Source of the DNA: Candidatus Kuenenia stuttgartensis
GTDB lineage: Bacteria > Planctomycetota > Planctomycetia > Planctomycetales > Planctomycetaceae
Length of the DNA stretch: 64,000 bases
Direction of reading: 5' to 3'
NCBI GenBank assembly: GCA_945904015.1
Contig: CAMDPK010000010.1
Span: forward strand, 17,545 to 81,544
Shown: positions 1-7,989 of the stretch, piece by piece
How the letters are laid out: each line of letters begins with the position of its first letter
How positions within the stretch are numbered: the stretch's first letter is position 1
Notes under the pieces: generated by a model
Told to the model about the DNA's origin: nothing
Databases searched by the model: none
Seen by the model: the letters and a program-made list of their open reading frames with translations, nothing else
Position numbers and translations under genes: made by a program

Positions 1-2
1 TG

Positions 3-455
3 AAAGCGGAGCACTTGGATCGAGACGGGGTGATCGACTCGGACATCCTCTCGGCACTGCAACTGTTGAGTGAATTAGCGCTCGAACTGCGAGGATTGCC
101 ATTCAGCGACAACGGCCTCAAATCCTTGCTGGCAAAGGTGAAGCCTGTGGGTTTGGATGTATCGGGATCAGAATTGTCGGATCGTGGACTATCGGAGTTC
201 GTGAGTGCGCGATCTCAACTGCGATTGCTCGACCTGAGTTTCACGCGTGTCGGCGACGAGGGATTGAAAGCAGTGGCTTCGCTGTCGGAACTGCGACACC
301 TCTCGCTGATCGGCTGCCGAGTGACAGATAGAGGCACCGGTTCCTTGGCACGCTTGCGCCAGTTGCGTGAGATCTATCTCGCCAAAACTGCCGTCTCCTC
401 GCAGGCGTTGGAGCAGCTACGACGCAAGATTCCAATGTGCCGCATCGAGCAATGA
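3..455 (+). CDS. Leucine-rich-repeat protein, 5' end outside window
   Basis: The frame is open to the left edge, so the start lies upstream; the first possible internal start is a TTG at 15. The visible 150 residues form RNI-type leucine-rich repeats: consecutive units of about 24 residues carry the pattern LxxLxLxxTxVxDxGLxxL, for example around LRLLDLSFTRVGDEGLKAV and the next unit LRHLSLIGCRVTDRG. Such repeats form a curved protein-binding solenoid. LRR proteins of this kind are abundant in Planctomycetes, but their partners are generally unknown. The protein ends about 25 residues after the last repeat. The gene converges on the lipoprotein gene at 464-1276, with only 8 bp between the stops. 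I cannot say whether the missing N-terminus has a signal peptide or a kinase domain. Confidence 0.8.
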   Translation, partial: KAEHLDRDGVIDSDILSALQLLSELALELRGLPFSDNGLKSLLAKVKPVGLDVSGSELSDRGLSEFVSARSQLRLLDLSFTRVGDEGLKAVASLSELRHLSLIGCRVTDRGTGSLARLRQLREIYLAKTAVSSQALEQLRRKIPMCRIEQ

Positions 456-463
456 AGTTGACT

Positions 464-1276
464 TCAGAATCCGTCCAGCGTCGGCTTGCCGGCTTTCTTT
501 TGTGGCGGCTGAGTCGGCACTTTGAGCGTTTCCAAGGTATGCTTCAGACGATCTTCCAACTTCAAGCGAGCGTCCATCGCGCGCGGAAAGATCAGTACCA
601 ATCCGACATGCACGTCTTTGACTTCCATCCAAAAAAAAATGGCGTTGATTGGCTGATCCTCCGGTGGGATCGAAATTGATTCGACTTTCTTCTTGCCGAC
701 ATACGGCGAGAAACTGCGGATCGGTTCCCAAGGCCATGCGGAGTCGGTCGTCTCAGTCTGCACGTTGTAGGCGTTGGCCAGCACGTTCGTCAGATCAGTG
801 CGATAGTGAAGTGGCTCGATGTCGTTGTTGGTTTGCTTCTCGACCCATCGCGGCAAGTTGCTGAGTAAGTGCAGGTAGGCCATCCCTTCCCCCGAAGGTT
901 CGAGATCGACCTTCGCTCTCCAGGAGGCCAGCAGTCCATCGAGACGGACGTTGGGATGGTAGCCCAGTCGGGTCGGGTCTTCGTTCGGATCAAGCGGTTG
1001 TGCTTCGGGCTCTCCGTCTTTGGACGGAGGAGGCGGAAGGATTTGCTCGAAGGGCTTGGGAACTCGAAGCTCAACTCCTTCAAAAGGGACCACCTTCGAC
1101 CCGAGCGCCGAGTTCACCTTTTCGAGGTACTCAAAATACTTCTGAGTCTCAGTGAGGCGATTTTTGTAGGTCTCTGCACCACACCCGATCGCAAACAGCG
1201 ACGTGCCAGCCAGGCTCGCTAGAAACTTGCGACGATCGAGTCCAAGCACCGGATTCGACGGAAGACTTTGCGACAT
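464..1276 (-). CDS. Putative lipoprotein of unknown function
   Basis: A 270-residue protein. I start it at the ATG at 1276, which gives an N-terminus with an RRKFL motif followed by a hydrophobic stretch and a lipobox-like FAIGCG, so it is probably exported and lipid-anchored at Cys about 32. The frame extends upstream to 1384, but those extra residues have no signal-like character. The middle is proline-rich (PPPPSKDGEPEAQPLDP, residues about 78-95), and the rest is a mixed alpha/beta region with a strongly hydrophobic strand near the C-terminus. I recognise no known domain. The next gene in the same direction is the cysteine-rich secreted protein at 1490-1867, but a strong terminator between them suggests separate transcription. 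Confidence 0.7.
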   Translation of the reverse strand: MSQSLPSNPVLGLDRRKFLASLAGTSLFAIGCGAETYKNRLTETQKYFEYLEKVNSALGSKVVPFEGVELRVPKPFEQILPPPPSKDGEPEAQPLDPNEDPTRLGYHPNVRLDGLLASWRAKVDLEPSGEGMAYLHLLSNLPRWVEKQTNNDIEPLHYRTDLTNVLANAYNVQTETTDSAWPWEPIRSFSPYVGKKKVESISIPPEDQPINAIFFWMEVKDVHVGLVLIFPRAMDARLKLEDRLKHTLETLKVPTQPPQKKAGKPTLDGF

Positions 1277-1416
1277 ACTGGTCTCGCCTAGCGGGATGAA
1301 GCGGCTGATATGGGCGAGATTCGCCAACAACGTGCCGCGATTGTGCGACTGGCTCCGAAGAGCGTCAAGCCAGATAGCGAGCACGTCAACGTCATGATCT
1401 CACCAATTTCAAGGCG

Positions 1417-1455
1417 CAAAAAAATCGAGTCGACCCGTGAGGGGTCAACTCGATT
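1417..1455 (-). terminator. Rho-independent terminator of the Cys-rich gene
   Basis: A 13-bp stem (1424-1436 with 1442-1454, one G-U pair) closes a 5-nt loop. On the minus strand it is followed directly by a run of seven T (A-run 1418-1424 on the plus strand). It lies 35 bp beyond the stop of the gene at 1490-1867. Confidence 0.9.
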
Positions 1456-1489
1456 TCTTGATTAGCACGTCAAGTTGTCCAGAAGGCAA

Positions 1490-1867
1490 TTACGCCTTCG
1501 GGGCCGGAGCGGCTTCTTCCTTCGGCGGCGGAGGAACTTCCTTCACAGCCGGGGCCGGAGCGCCATGACCGGCGGCCGGAGCGGCACTGCCACAGCAGCT
1601 CGTCGGAGCAGAGCAGCAAGAGGTCTTGGCTGCACAGCAGGTCGCGGCTGGCTTGCAGCAGCTCACCGTCTGGATCTGGCACGGGGCCGGAGCACAGGCG
1701 GTGGCGCACGGGGCCGGAGCGGCTTGGGCGCAGCAGGTCGCCTTCGGAGCCTTGCAGCACTTGACCTTCGCGGGTTTGCAGCAGTGACTGGCTTCAGCGG
1801 CTCCGCTGAACGCGGCCAGGACTGCCAGGGTCGCGCTCAACGCAACCAACTTCATAGAACGACTCAT
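1490..1867 (-). CDS. Small secreted cysteine-pair-rich protein
   Basis: The protein has 125 residues from the ATG at 1867, which is preceded by a good ribosome-binding site (AGGGAGA, 5 nt upstream). Residues 1-26 are a typical signal peptide (MSRSMK, a hydrophobic core, AEA cleavage). The mature part has 17 cysteines, of which 14 sit in seven CC pairs spaced by about 5-20 residues and separated by Ala/Pro/Lys linkers. The C-terminal 30 residues are Ala/Pro/Glu/Lys without cysteine. The composition suggests a disulfide-cross-linked envelope protein or a metal-binding protein. Cysteine-rich secreted proteins are known in planctomycete cell walls, but I cannot assign this one to a characterised family. 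Its own terminator and strong ribosome-binding site point to a highly expressed single-gene unit. Confidence 0.75.
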   Translation of the reverse strand: MSRSMKLVALSATLAVLAAFSGAAEASHCCKPAKVKCCKAPKATCCAQAAPAPCATACAPAPCQIQTVSCCKPAATCCAAKTSCCSAPTSCCGSAAPAAGHGAPAPAVKEVPPPPKEEAAPAPKA

Positions 1868-2057
1868 GTTGTCTCCCTTTCCTTGCACTATGATGGCTCG
1901 GCCTCTTGGCCTTCCATCGGGGTGAACGAACAAAGCCCTCATGGCTCAGCCGTTCAGAACGATTCGCATCCGACACTCCCTGTACGCTAGGTGTTACGCA
2001 ACGTTGACGATCGGACAAACTCTTCCGAATGCGCAAATTGTGCGGGGTAGGATAGCC

Positions 2058-3005
2058 GTGACGCCTCCAATGTCAAACCACCGTGAGAATCTGGAACCGC
2101 CTGCTTCGCCTCTTCTTCCTGATTTCACAAATGAAGATTTGCCCACTCGCAGTGGACGGCCATCCGCCCGTGATTGGCTCGTTGGTTCTCAACGCTGGGA
2201 GATGAATGGCCAAACGAGATTGATGGGGATCGTGAATGTCACGCCCGACAGCTTTTCGGATGGTGGCCAGTTTGATTCGGTGTCGGCCGCCGTTGAGCAC
2301 GCACTGAGATTAGCCGAGGAAGGTGCCGACATTCTCGACGTCGGCGGCGAATCAACTCGTCCCGGCGCAGCAGCGGTTCCGTTGGACGAGGAGTTACGAC
2401 GAGTCGTTCCGGTGGTGCGAGAGCTGGCTCGACGGGCGCGCGTGCCGATCAGCATCGACACCTCCAAGGCCGAGGTTGCTCGCCAGTGCCTGGACGCCGG
2501 GGCTGTGATCGTCAACGACATCTCTGGCCTGACGTTCGACGCCGATATGCCTCGGGTCTGCCGCGAGTCCCCGTGCGGAGTGATCGTGATGCACATTCAA
2601 GGGACTCCGCAAACGATGCAGGTTGAGCCGCGTTACGACAACGTCGTCGCGGAGGTGTGCCAGCACTTCTCACGACGTTTGGATGACCTCGAAGCCGCCG
2701 GCATTACTCGCGAGCGCATCGTGCTCGATCCCGGCATCGGGTTCGGCAAGACCGCCGAGCACAATCTGCAACTGTTGTCGCACATTTCCGACTTTCATGC
2801 ACTCGGCCGGCCGGTGCTCATCGGCCACTCGCGAAAGCGATTCTTGAAGAAGGTGCTCGGCAGAGAGATCGAGGAACGGGACGCCGGCACGCTTGGCGTC
2901 AGCATTGCACTGGCCTCGCAAGGGACTGACATCCTGCGCGTCCACGACGTGCGAGCGACCCGCGATGCACTGCTCGCATGGCGAACCGTGCTGGCGGGCC
3001 GCTGA
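2058..3005 (+). CDS. folP: Dihydropteroate synthase
   Basis: Condenses 6-hydroxymethyl-7,8-dihydropterin pyrophosphate with p-aminobenzoate to dihydropteroate in cytoplasmic folate synthesis. All family signatures are present in order: GIVNVTPDSFSDGG, DVGGESTRPGA, IVNDISG, DPGIGFGKTAEHN and the C-terminal GHSRKRF phosphate-binding loop. From the GTG at 2058 it has 315 residues, with an AGGA-type ribosome-binding site 7 nt upstream; an ATG at 2070 is an alternative but lies too far from that site. About 45 residues precede the catalytic barrel, more than in the usual 270-280-residue enzyme, and look unstructured. No other folate gene is adjacent. It runs divergently from the Cys-rich gene and ends in a GTGG-headed inverted repeat. 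Confidence 0.95.
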   Translation: MTPPMSNHRENLEPPASPLLPDFTNEDLPTRSGRPSARDWLVGSQRWEMNGQTRLMGIVNVTPDSFSDGGQFDSVSAAVEHALRLAEEGADILDVGGESTRPGAAAVPLDEELRRVVPVVRELARRARVPISIDTSKAEVARQCLDAGAVIVNDISGLTFDADMPRVCRESPCGVIVMHIQGTPQTMQVEPRYDNVVAEVCQHFSRRLDDLEAAGITRERIVLDPGIGFGKTAEHNLQLLSHISDFHALGRPVLIGHSRKRFLKKVLGREIEERDAGTLGVSIALASQGTDILRVHDVRATRDALLAWRTVLAGR

Positions 3006-3009
3006 CGAT

Positions 3010-3075
3010 GTGGAGCACGATTTCATTCTGCTCGAAACCTGACACATCCAGGGCACGTTGAAAACGTGCCCCACG
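3010..3075. repeat. GTGG-headed inverted repeat (REP-like pair), copy 1
   Basis: The right arm, read on the minus strand, is GTGG plus a hairpin of GGCACGTT/AACGTGCC around a TTC loop (stem 3051-3059 with 3063-3071 is perfect). The left arm starting GTGGAGCACG at 3010 is the same sequence, decayed. It fills the space between the convergent stops of folP and the dehydrogenase and probably also terminates transcription. A better-preserved copy is at 17819-17872. Confidence 0.7.
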
Positions 3076-3076
3076 T

Positions 3077-4396
3077 TCACGCTTTGCGAATCTTCTCACG
3101 GCCGACCATCACGTTCTTCGTCGCGTTGCGGGTGTCAAGCACCATCTTCGAATGCTGGACGATGAAGTCGCAGTCGTAGGCCGAATGATCTGTCGCGATC
3201 AGCACGCAATCTTGGGCGGCGAGGTACTCCGGCGTCAGCGGTGAGCTGTCCATGTCGGGGACGTCGTGATGTCGCATCTTCGGCAGCGAGGGGACGTGTG
3301 GGTCGTTGTAGGTCACGACTGCTCCGCGACGCAGGAGTTCCTCCATCAACACGAAGGACGGGCTTTCGCGCGGGTCATCGACGTCCTTCTTGTACGCCAT
3401 GCCGAGCAGGGCGATCTTGCTTCCCTTCAGCGCCTTGCCGTTTTCATTGAGGAATTCCATCAGCCGCGTGATGACGTATTCTGGCATCCGCTGATTGATC
3501 TCGCCGGCGAGTTCGATGAAGCGCGTGGTCATGCCGTACTTGCGAGCCAGCCATGTCAGATAGAACGGGTCGATCGGGATGCAGTGACCGCCGAGACCCG
3601 GTCCGGGATAGAACGCTTGGAAGCCGAACGGTTTTGTTTTCGCCGCGTCGATGACCTCCCAGACGTCAATGCCCATCTTGTCGAAGAGCACTTTGAGTTC
3701 GTTGACCAGTGCGATGTTCACGCAGCGGTAGGTGTTCTCCAGAATCTTGCAGGCCTCGGCAATCTCGGCACTGCTGACCGGGATGACCTTCACGATCGCG
3801 TGGCTGTAAAGCTGCTCGGCGAGTTTGCCGCTGACGGGATCGAGGCCGCCGACGACTTTCGGAATGCGCTGGGCCTGGAAATCCGGGTTGCCCGGATCTT
3901 CGCGTTCGGGACTGAAGGCCAGAAAGAAATCGCTGCCGGACTTCAAGCCGGTTTTGCTGAGGATCGGCAGCACGACATCGCGCGTCGTCGTCGGGTACGT
4001 CGTGCTTTCGAGCACCACGAGTTGCCCGGGCCGCAGCGCGGCGCGGATGGATTCGGTGGTGCCTTCGATGTAGCTCATATCGGGATCGCGGCTCTCGTTG
4101 AGCGGCGTCGGGACGCAGATCAGGATGCAGTCGGCTTCCTTGAGGCGGCTCATGTCAGAGGTCGGCTCGAACTGCTTCAAGGTCAGCCAGTTCGCGATCA
4201 TCTCGGACGGGATGTGCTTGATGTAGCTCTGGCCTTTGACGAGCGCATCGACCTTGCGCTGGTCGATGTCGAAACCCATTGTCTTGAAGCCGGCCTTGAT
4301 GAAGGCATTCAGCAACGGCAGGCCGACGTAGCCCAAGCCGATCACTCCGACGACCGCTTTTTTGTCGCGAATTTTTTGTTCGAGAGCCTCGCGCAT
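3077..4396 (-). CDS. UDP-N-acetylglucosamine/UDP-ManNAc 6-dehydrogenase (WbpA/WecC type)
   Basis: An NAD-dependent nucleotide-sugar dehydrogenase of 439 residues that oxidises the C6 hydroxyl of a UDP-sugar to a uronic acid for surface polysaccharide synthesis. The N-terminal Rossmann motif is GVIGLGYVGLPL (residues about 17-28). The catalytic cysteine lies in GLGGHCIPIDPFYLTW (about 267-282), with the substrate-binding YPGPG just before it. The C-terminal UDP-binding domain includes LGMAYKKDVDDPRESP. Overall it reads closer to the WbpA/TviB group (UDP-GlcNAc or UDP-ManNAc) than to UDP-glucose dehydrogenase, but I cannot fix the exact sugar. No glycosyltransferase neighbours are present, so the gene stands alone here. 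Confidence 0.88.
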   Translation of the reverse strand: MREALEQKIRDKKAVVGVIGLGYVGLPLLNAFIKAGFKTMGFDIDQRKVDALVKGQSYIKHIPSEMIANWLTLKQFEPTSDMSRLKEADCILICVPTPLNESRDPDMSYIEGTTESIRAALRPGQLVVLESTTYPTTTRDVVLPILSKTGLKSGSDFFLAFSPEREDPGNPDFQAQRIPKVVGGLDPVSGKLAEQLYSHAIVKVIPVSSAEIAEACKILENTYRCVNIALVNELKVLFDKMGIDVWEVIDAAKTKPFGFQAFYPGPGLGGHCIPIDPFYLTWLARKYGMTTRFIELAGEINQRMPEYVITRLMEFLNENGKALKGSKIALLGMAYKKDVDDPRESPSFVLMEELLRRGAVVTYNDPHVPSLPKMRHHDVPDMDSSPLTPEYLAAQDCVLIATDHSAYDCDFIVQHSKMVLDTRNATKNVMVGREKIRKA

Positions 4397-4553
4397 GTGT
4401 CACCATCCAACTGGTCGAGAAGTGAGAATCCGTTCGACGCCTGCAAGGCGCGGCGGAATGTAGCAATCGTTTTTTTCAGTCGCAATCAAAGTTTCGTCAT
4501 CCGACTTTCCGAGTTGGGAATCAATTGTCCAACACCTGACTCGGAGAGTCGGA

Positions 4554-7064
4554 CTACGACGCAAATGTCGAATGTTGCTGCGCCGGAGCCAATCCGTTCG
4601 CGAACAGATTGTTGACAGTTTCAGAAGTCGATTTCTCTCGGCCGGATTGCCAGACCCACCACAAGCACGCTGAGGCAGCGATTCCGGAAATGACAAGCGT
4701 CAGCCAAGTGTAGCGCAGACCACCGTGTTCGAGCAGCACGAACCAATGCCAAAAAGATTGTCGAAACTGTTCCGCATGTCCGTCGGCAACTTGAACACCC
4801 ACTCGTTCGCGCACCACGGAAATCGAATTGAACAGGAAGTGGAAGATGACTCCCGGCAGCAAACTGTTGCTGCGAAGTGCAATCAGCCCCAGCACGATCC
4901 CCAGCAGCGTCGCATTGAAAACTTGCTGGGGAATCATGTGCATCGCGCCGAACGCCAGAGCGGACAGGCCAATCGCCACGCGAGTCCGGCCATTGCGATT
5001 GAAGCCCGTCAGGACGAAACCTCGAAACGCCAATTCCTCGCAAACGGCGGGAGCGGCCGCGAGTGCGATCAGAATCAGCGGCAACGATTGCTCGCGATCG
5101 CCCATGGCTTTCAGCAAACGAGTGGCTCCATCGGGCAACTGCGGGAAGAACCATTGCATCGACGCCATCAACTCAAGAGACAACGGATGCAGCGCGAATG
5201 GCAAAAAGGCAGCGACGGCAACGAACTTCCAGTTTGGCAACCACAGTCGCAACGATTGCCGCACACTGGTCGTCAGAATCAAGGCCATGAACAACGCGGG
5301 GCAGGCGATGATGGCGAGTTGCTGAATCACCATCAGCTTCATCATCTGCACTCCCATTTCGTCTGGCGTCGCAGACGCGATGGACTGGCCGAACGCCCGC
5401 ATCGAGACGAACTGCGCCAGCATGATGAGCACGAAACAGAAACCCGCTTCGGTGAAGGTTGGAGTCGGCTCTTTTTCGCGGAGCAGATGTTTCAGCCACA
5501 GGCCGACCTCAAAGCGTTCGCCATCGCGGAACAAGACCGCTTCGCTGGAAAACTGCTCAATCGCCCACCACAGCGCCAGCAAGCTGTAACCGATGCTGGT
5601 CGCCAGCACCGGGGCGGCGAAAATCAAAGCCCCTGTGTTGCCCGGATTCAGCAGCAGCGCCTTCAACAGCAGCGCGATGTTGACCACCGGCATGACGCTG
5701 TAGAACCACGACGCTTGGTGGACCGGATAAATCTCGACGGCAGGCGAAAGGCAAAAGACCGTCAGTCCAATGGAGACCATCAGCAGCGGCGTCAAATAAT
5801 ACTGCCCCTCTTTGGAGCTGCGGGCGAACGTCGCCAGCGCCAAACACATCGCGCTGAAAAACGCCGACAACGGAATCAACAAAATCAACAGCCAGGCCAG
5901 CGCAGGTGCGGTCGGCAAAGTGATGACGCCCGCTTGAGCCAAAGCGCCGCGGCCCATGCCGCCAGCCACCGACAGCATGTAATGCCCGGTCGCGCCGATG
6001 CTCATCAGGTTCAGCAGCGCGGTGCTCATGCTGAAACACATCACCGTGAAAAACTTTCCGAGCACAATTTCGGTGCGTGTGGCCGGGCAGATGAGTAGTG
6101 TCTCCATCGTGCCCCGTTCTTTTTCGCCGGCCGCCACATCGACCGCCGGGTAGAACGCCCCGGTCACTGCCATGATGACCAGGAGCGCCGGAAACAACTT
6201 TGACCAGACGTTGGCCGAGATTTGCTCCTCGGCCGCCAAGTCCAAAGGCGCGGAGCCGACCGGCTTGGTCAGCTCTTCCGGCAATTCGGCCGCTGTCAGC
6301 CGTTGCCGCAGGATCTCCCCTTCCCAGGCATCGAGCACTTCGCGAACGCGAGCGTACGCGACGACCGATTTGTCGTCGGCTCGGTTCTTGACGATCGTGG
6401 GGCGCGGATACGAAAAACCGCCGACCTGCGAGTTATCCCGCTCGACGATCAGTCGGTTCACTCGCTCGATGTTTTCCTTCAACCCGTCGGGGACGACGAT
6501 CAGCACTTGAATCTGGCTGGAGGCGAACAGGTCCATCAATTCGTGATCGATGTCCACTTGCTTGGCCTGGAGTTGCCCGATTCGCTGCTGAATCATCGCC
6601 AGCGATTCATCGGACGAGGCCGCGGGATTTTTCAGCCGCTCGCGCTGCTTCGTCTCCGCTTGTTTGAGTTCGTTGCCCACCGCCGTGTGCTGCTCGATGC
6701 GTTCGCGCAGCGCCCGGGCTTGTTCGAGGAGCAACAGATTTCGAGCGGCATTCAAACCACCGCCACCCAGTTCGACCGACGTGTCGGTGATGACTTTGAG
6801 CTTGTCCGCGTCGGCCGGATTGTTGAACCAATTCGAGACAAACCTGTCCCCATCGAGCAATTGCGGCGGCGGCAGATGCTTCTCGCCGAGGATGACCACG
6901 GTGCGCGGCTGCTCACTGAACAGCAGCGTCATCTGCAACATGCCGATCCCCATCGCTGGGTAAAGCAACAACGGCAACACCGCGATCATGAACAGCGTCC
7001 GGCGGTCCCGGAGCTGATCTCGCACTTCGCGCAGGAAGATGAGTTTGACGTTCAGCCAGTTCAT
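4554..7064 (-). CDS. ABC-2 permease (NatB-like) fused to CPBP intramembrane protease
   Basis: An 836-residue membrane protein. The N-terminal two-thirds are an ABC-2 exporter permease: a first membrane helix in LFMIAVLPLLLYPAMGIGML, a long extracytoplasmic region (about 50-280) with charged coiled-coil-like stretches, then a helix cluster containing the NatB-type segment GAFYPAVDVAAGEKERGT. The C-terminal third is a CPBP (CAAX-protease-like) domain with its three motifs intact: CEELAFRG (EExxxR), FGAMHM, and HFLFNS (HxxxN). The start at 7064 lies 10 bp after the stop of the ATPase gene, so the two are translationally linked. ABC-2/CPBP fusions of this form are known in Planctomycetes. By family, the exporter part resembles Na+ extrusion systems, but substrate and protease target are unknown. 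Confidence 0.88.
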   Translation of the reverse strand: MNWLNVKLIFLREVRDQLRDRRTLFMIAVLPLLLYPAMGIGMLQMTLLFSEQPRTVVILGEKHLPPPQLLDGDRFVSNWFNNPADADKLKVITDTSVELGGGGLNAARNLLLLEQARALRERIEQHTAVGNELKQAETKQRERLKNPAASSDESLAMIQQRIGQLQAKQVDIDHELMDLFASSQIQVLIVVPDGLKENIERVNRLIVERDNSQVGGFSYPRPTIVKNRADDKSVVAYARVREVLDAWEGEILRQRLTAAELPEELTKPVGSAPLDLAAEEQISANVWSKLFPALLVIMAVTGAFYPAVDVAAGEKERGTMETLLICPATRTEIVLGKFFTVMCFSMSTALLNLMSIGATGHYMLSVAGGMGRGALAQAGVITLPTAPALAWLLILLIPLSAFFSAMCLALATFARSSKEGQYYLTPLLMVSIGLTVFCLSPAVEIYPVHQASWFYSVMPVVNIALLLKALLLNPGNTGALIFAAPVLATSIGYSLLALWWAIEQFSSEAVLFRDGERFEVGLWLKHLLREKEPTPTFTEAGFCFVLIMLAQFVSMRAFGQSIASATPDEMGVQMMKLMVIQQLAIIACPALFMALILTTSVRQSLRLWLPNWKFVAVAAFLPFALHPLSLELMASMQWFFPQLPDGATRLLKAMGDREQSLPLILIALAAAPAVCEELAFRGFVLTGFNRNGRTRVAIGLSALAFGAMHMIPQQVFNATLLGIVLGLIALRSNSLLPGVIFHFLFNSISVVRERVGVQVADGHAEQFRQSFWHWFVLLEHGGLRYTWLTLVISGIAASACLWWVWQSGREKSTSETVNNLFANGLAPAQQHSTFAS

Positions 7065-7074
7065 GGAAATCAAT

Positions 7075-7857
7075 TCATCCCGCCACCGGGGCAAACCCGG
7101 CTGCGGAAGGTTGGTTCTGTTGGTCGTAGCGTTCGATCAAATCAAAAAACAATTCTTCGGTGTCGGGCTGCTGATGCTGTTCCTGAAGCTCCGACAGCGT
7201 GCCCATCGCCAGGATCGCGCCCTTGTGGATGATGGCGATTCGGTCACAGAGCTTTTCGACCTCGCGCATGATGTGCGTCGAAAAAATGATGCACTTGCCC
7301 TGATCCTTCAGCGACTGCACGGTCGCCAACACTTTGCGCGCGACAAGCACATCCAAGCCAGAGGTCGGCTCGTCAAAAATGATGACCGGCGGGTCGTGGA
7401 CGATGGCCCGCGCGATCGAGACCTTCTGCTTCATGCCGGTGGACATCTTCGCCCCCAGCGTGTCGCGGAAGTCGTTCATTTGCAGCGTTTCAAACAGCCG
7501 GTCCAGACGCAGCTTCAACAGGTCGTCCGGCAGGCCGTACAGCCGGCCGTAGTACTCGACCATCTCAAAGGCGGTCATGCGGTCGTAGATGCCAGTGTTG
7601 TTCGACATGAAGCCGATGCGCTGCCGAACTTCAGCCGGATGTTTGACCACATCGAAGCCAGAGACCGTCGCGGTGCCGCTGGAGGGCCGCAGCACCGTGC
7701 TGAGAATCCGCAGGCACGTCGTCTTGCCGGCTCCGTTGGGGCCGAGCAATCCGAAGATCTCGCCGGGCTGCACGTCAAAGCTCACATGATCCAATGCCGC
7801 GACCCAACCGCGGCGCAGATCATCGAATCCCTTGGTGAGCTGTTGGACGGAAATCAT
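7075..7857 (-). CDS. ABC transporter ATP-binding protein (NatA-like)
   Basis: A 260-residue cytoplasmic ATPase subunit for the permease encoded immediately downstream. It has the Walker A motif GPNGAGKTT (about 39-47), a Q-loop region near [11 protein letters not shown], the signature [13 protein letters not shown] (in place of the canonical LSGGQ, as in NatA-like exporters), Walker [13 protein letters not shown] (about 156-167) and the switch histidine in [12 protein letters not shown]. The two genes form an operon with the permease start 10 bp beyond this stop. The last 30 residues after the core are variable and probably a short C-terminal tail. Confidence 0.92.
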   Translation of the reverse strand: MISVQQLTKGFDDLRRGWVAALDHVSFDVQPGEIFGLLGPNGAGKTTCLRILSTVLRPSSGTATVSGFDVVKHPAEVRQRIGFMSNNTGIYDRMTAFEMVEYYGRLYGLPDDLLKLRLDRLFETLQMNDFRDTLGAKMSTGMKQKVSIARAIVHDPPVIIFDEPTSGLDVLVARKVLATVQSLKDQGKCIIFSTHIMREVEKLCDRIAIIHKGAILAMGTLSELQEQHQQPDTEELFFDLIERYDQQNQPSAAGFAPVAG

Positions 7858-7989
7858 CAGGCGGTGTCCCGCGATCGGGGGCTGAAGCGGTGCAGAATGA
7901 GCTGAATCTTACCGCCTTCGGGCGGGACTACGAACTTAGCACGTCGCCGAACGACCTGACCGAGCGGCCATTGGCAGCTTGAGGGAAAA

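Noticed and set aside
1475..1990. Open frame of 171 codons on the plus strand across the cysteine-rich gene
   Set aside because: Arg/Gly/Ala-rich shadow; the minus strand has the signal peptide, ribosome-binding site and terminator.
3266..4615. Open frame of 449 codons opposite the nucleotide-sugar dehydrogenase
   Set aside because: Antisense shadow; the minus-strand product has all expected motifs.
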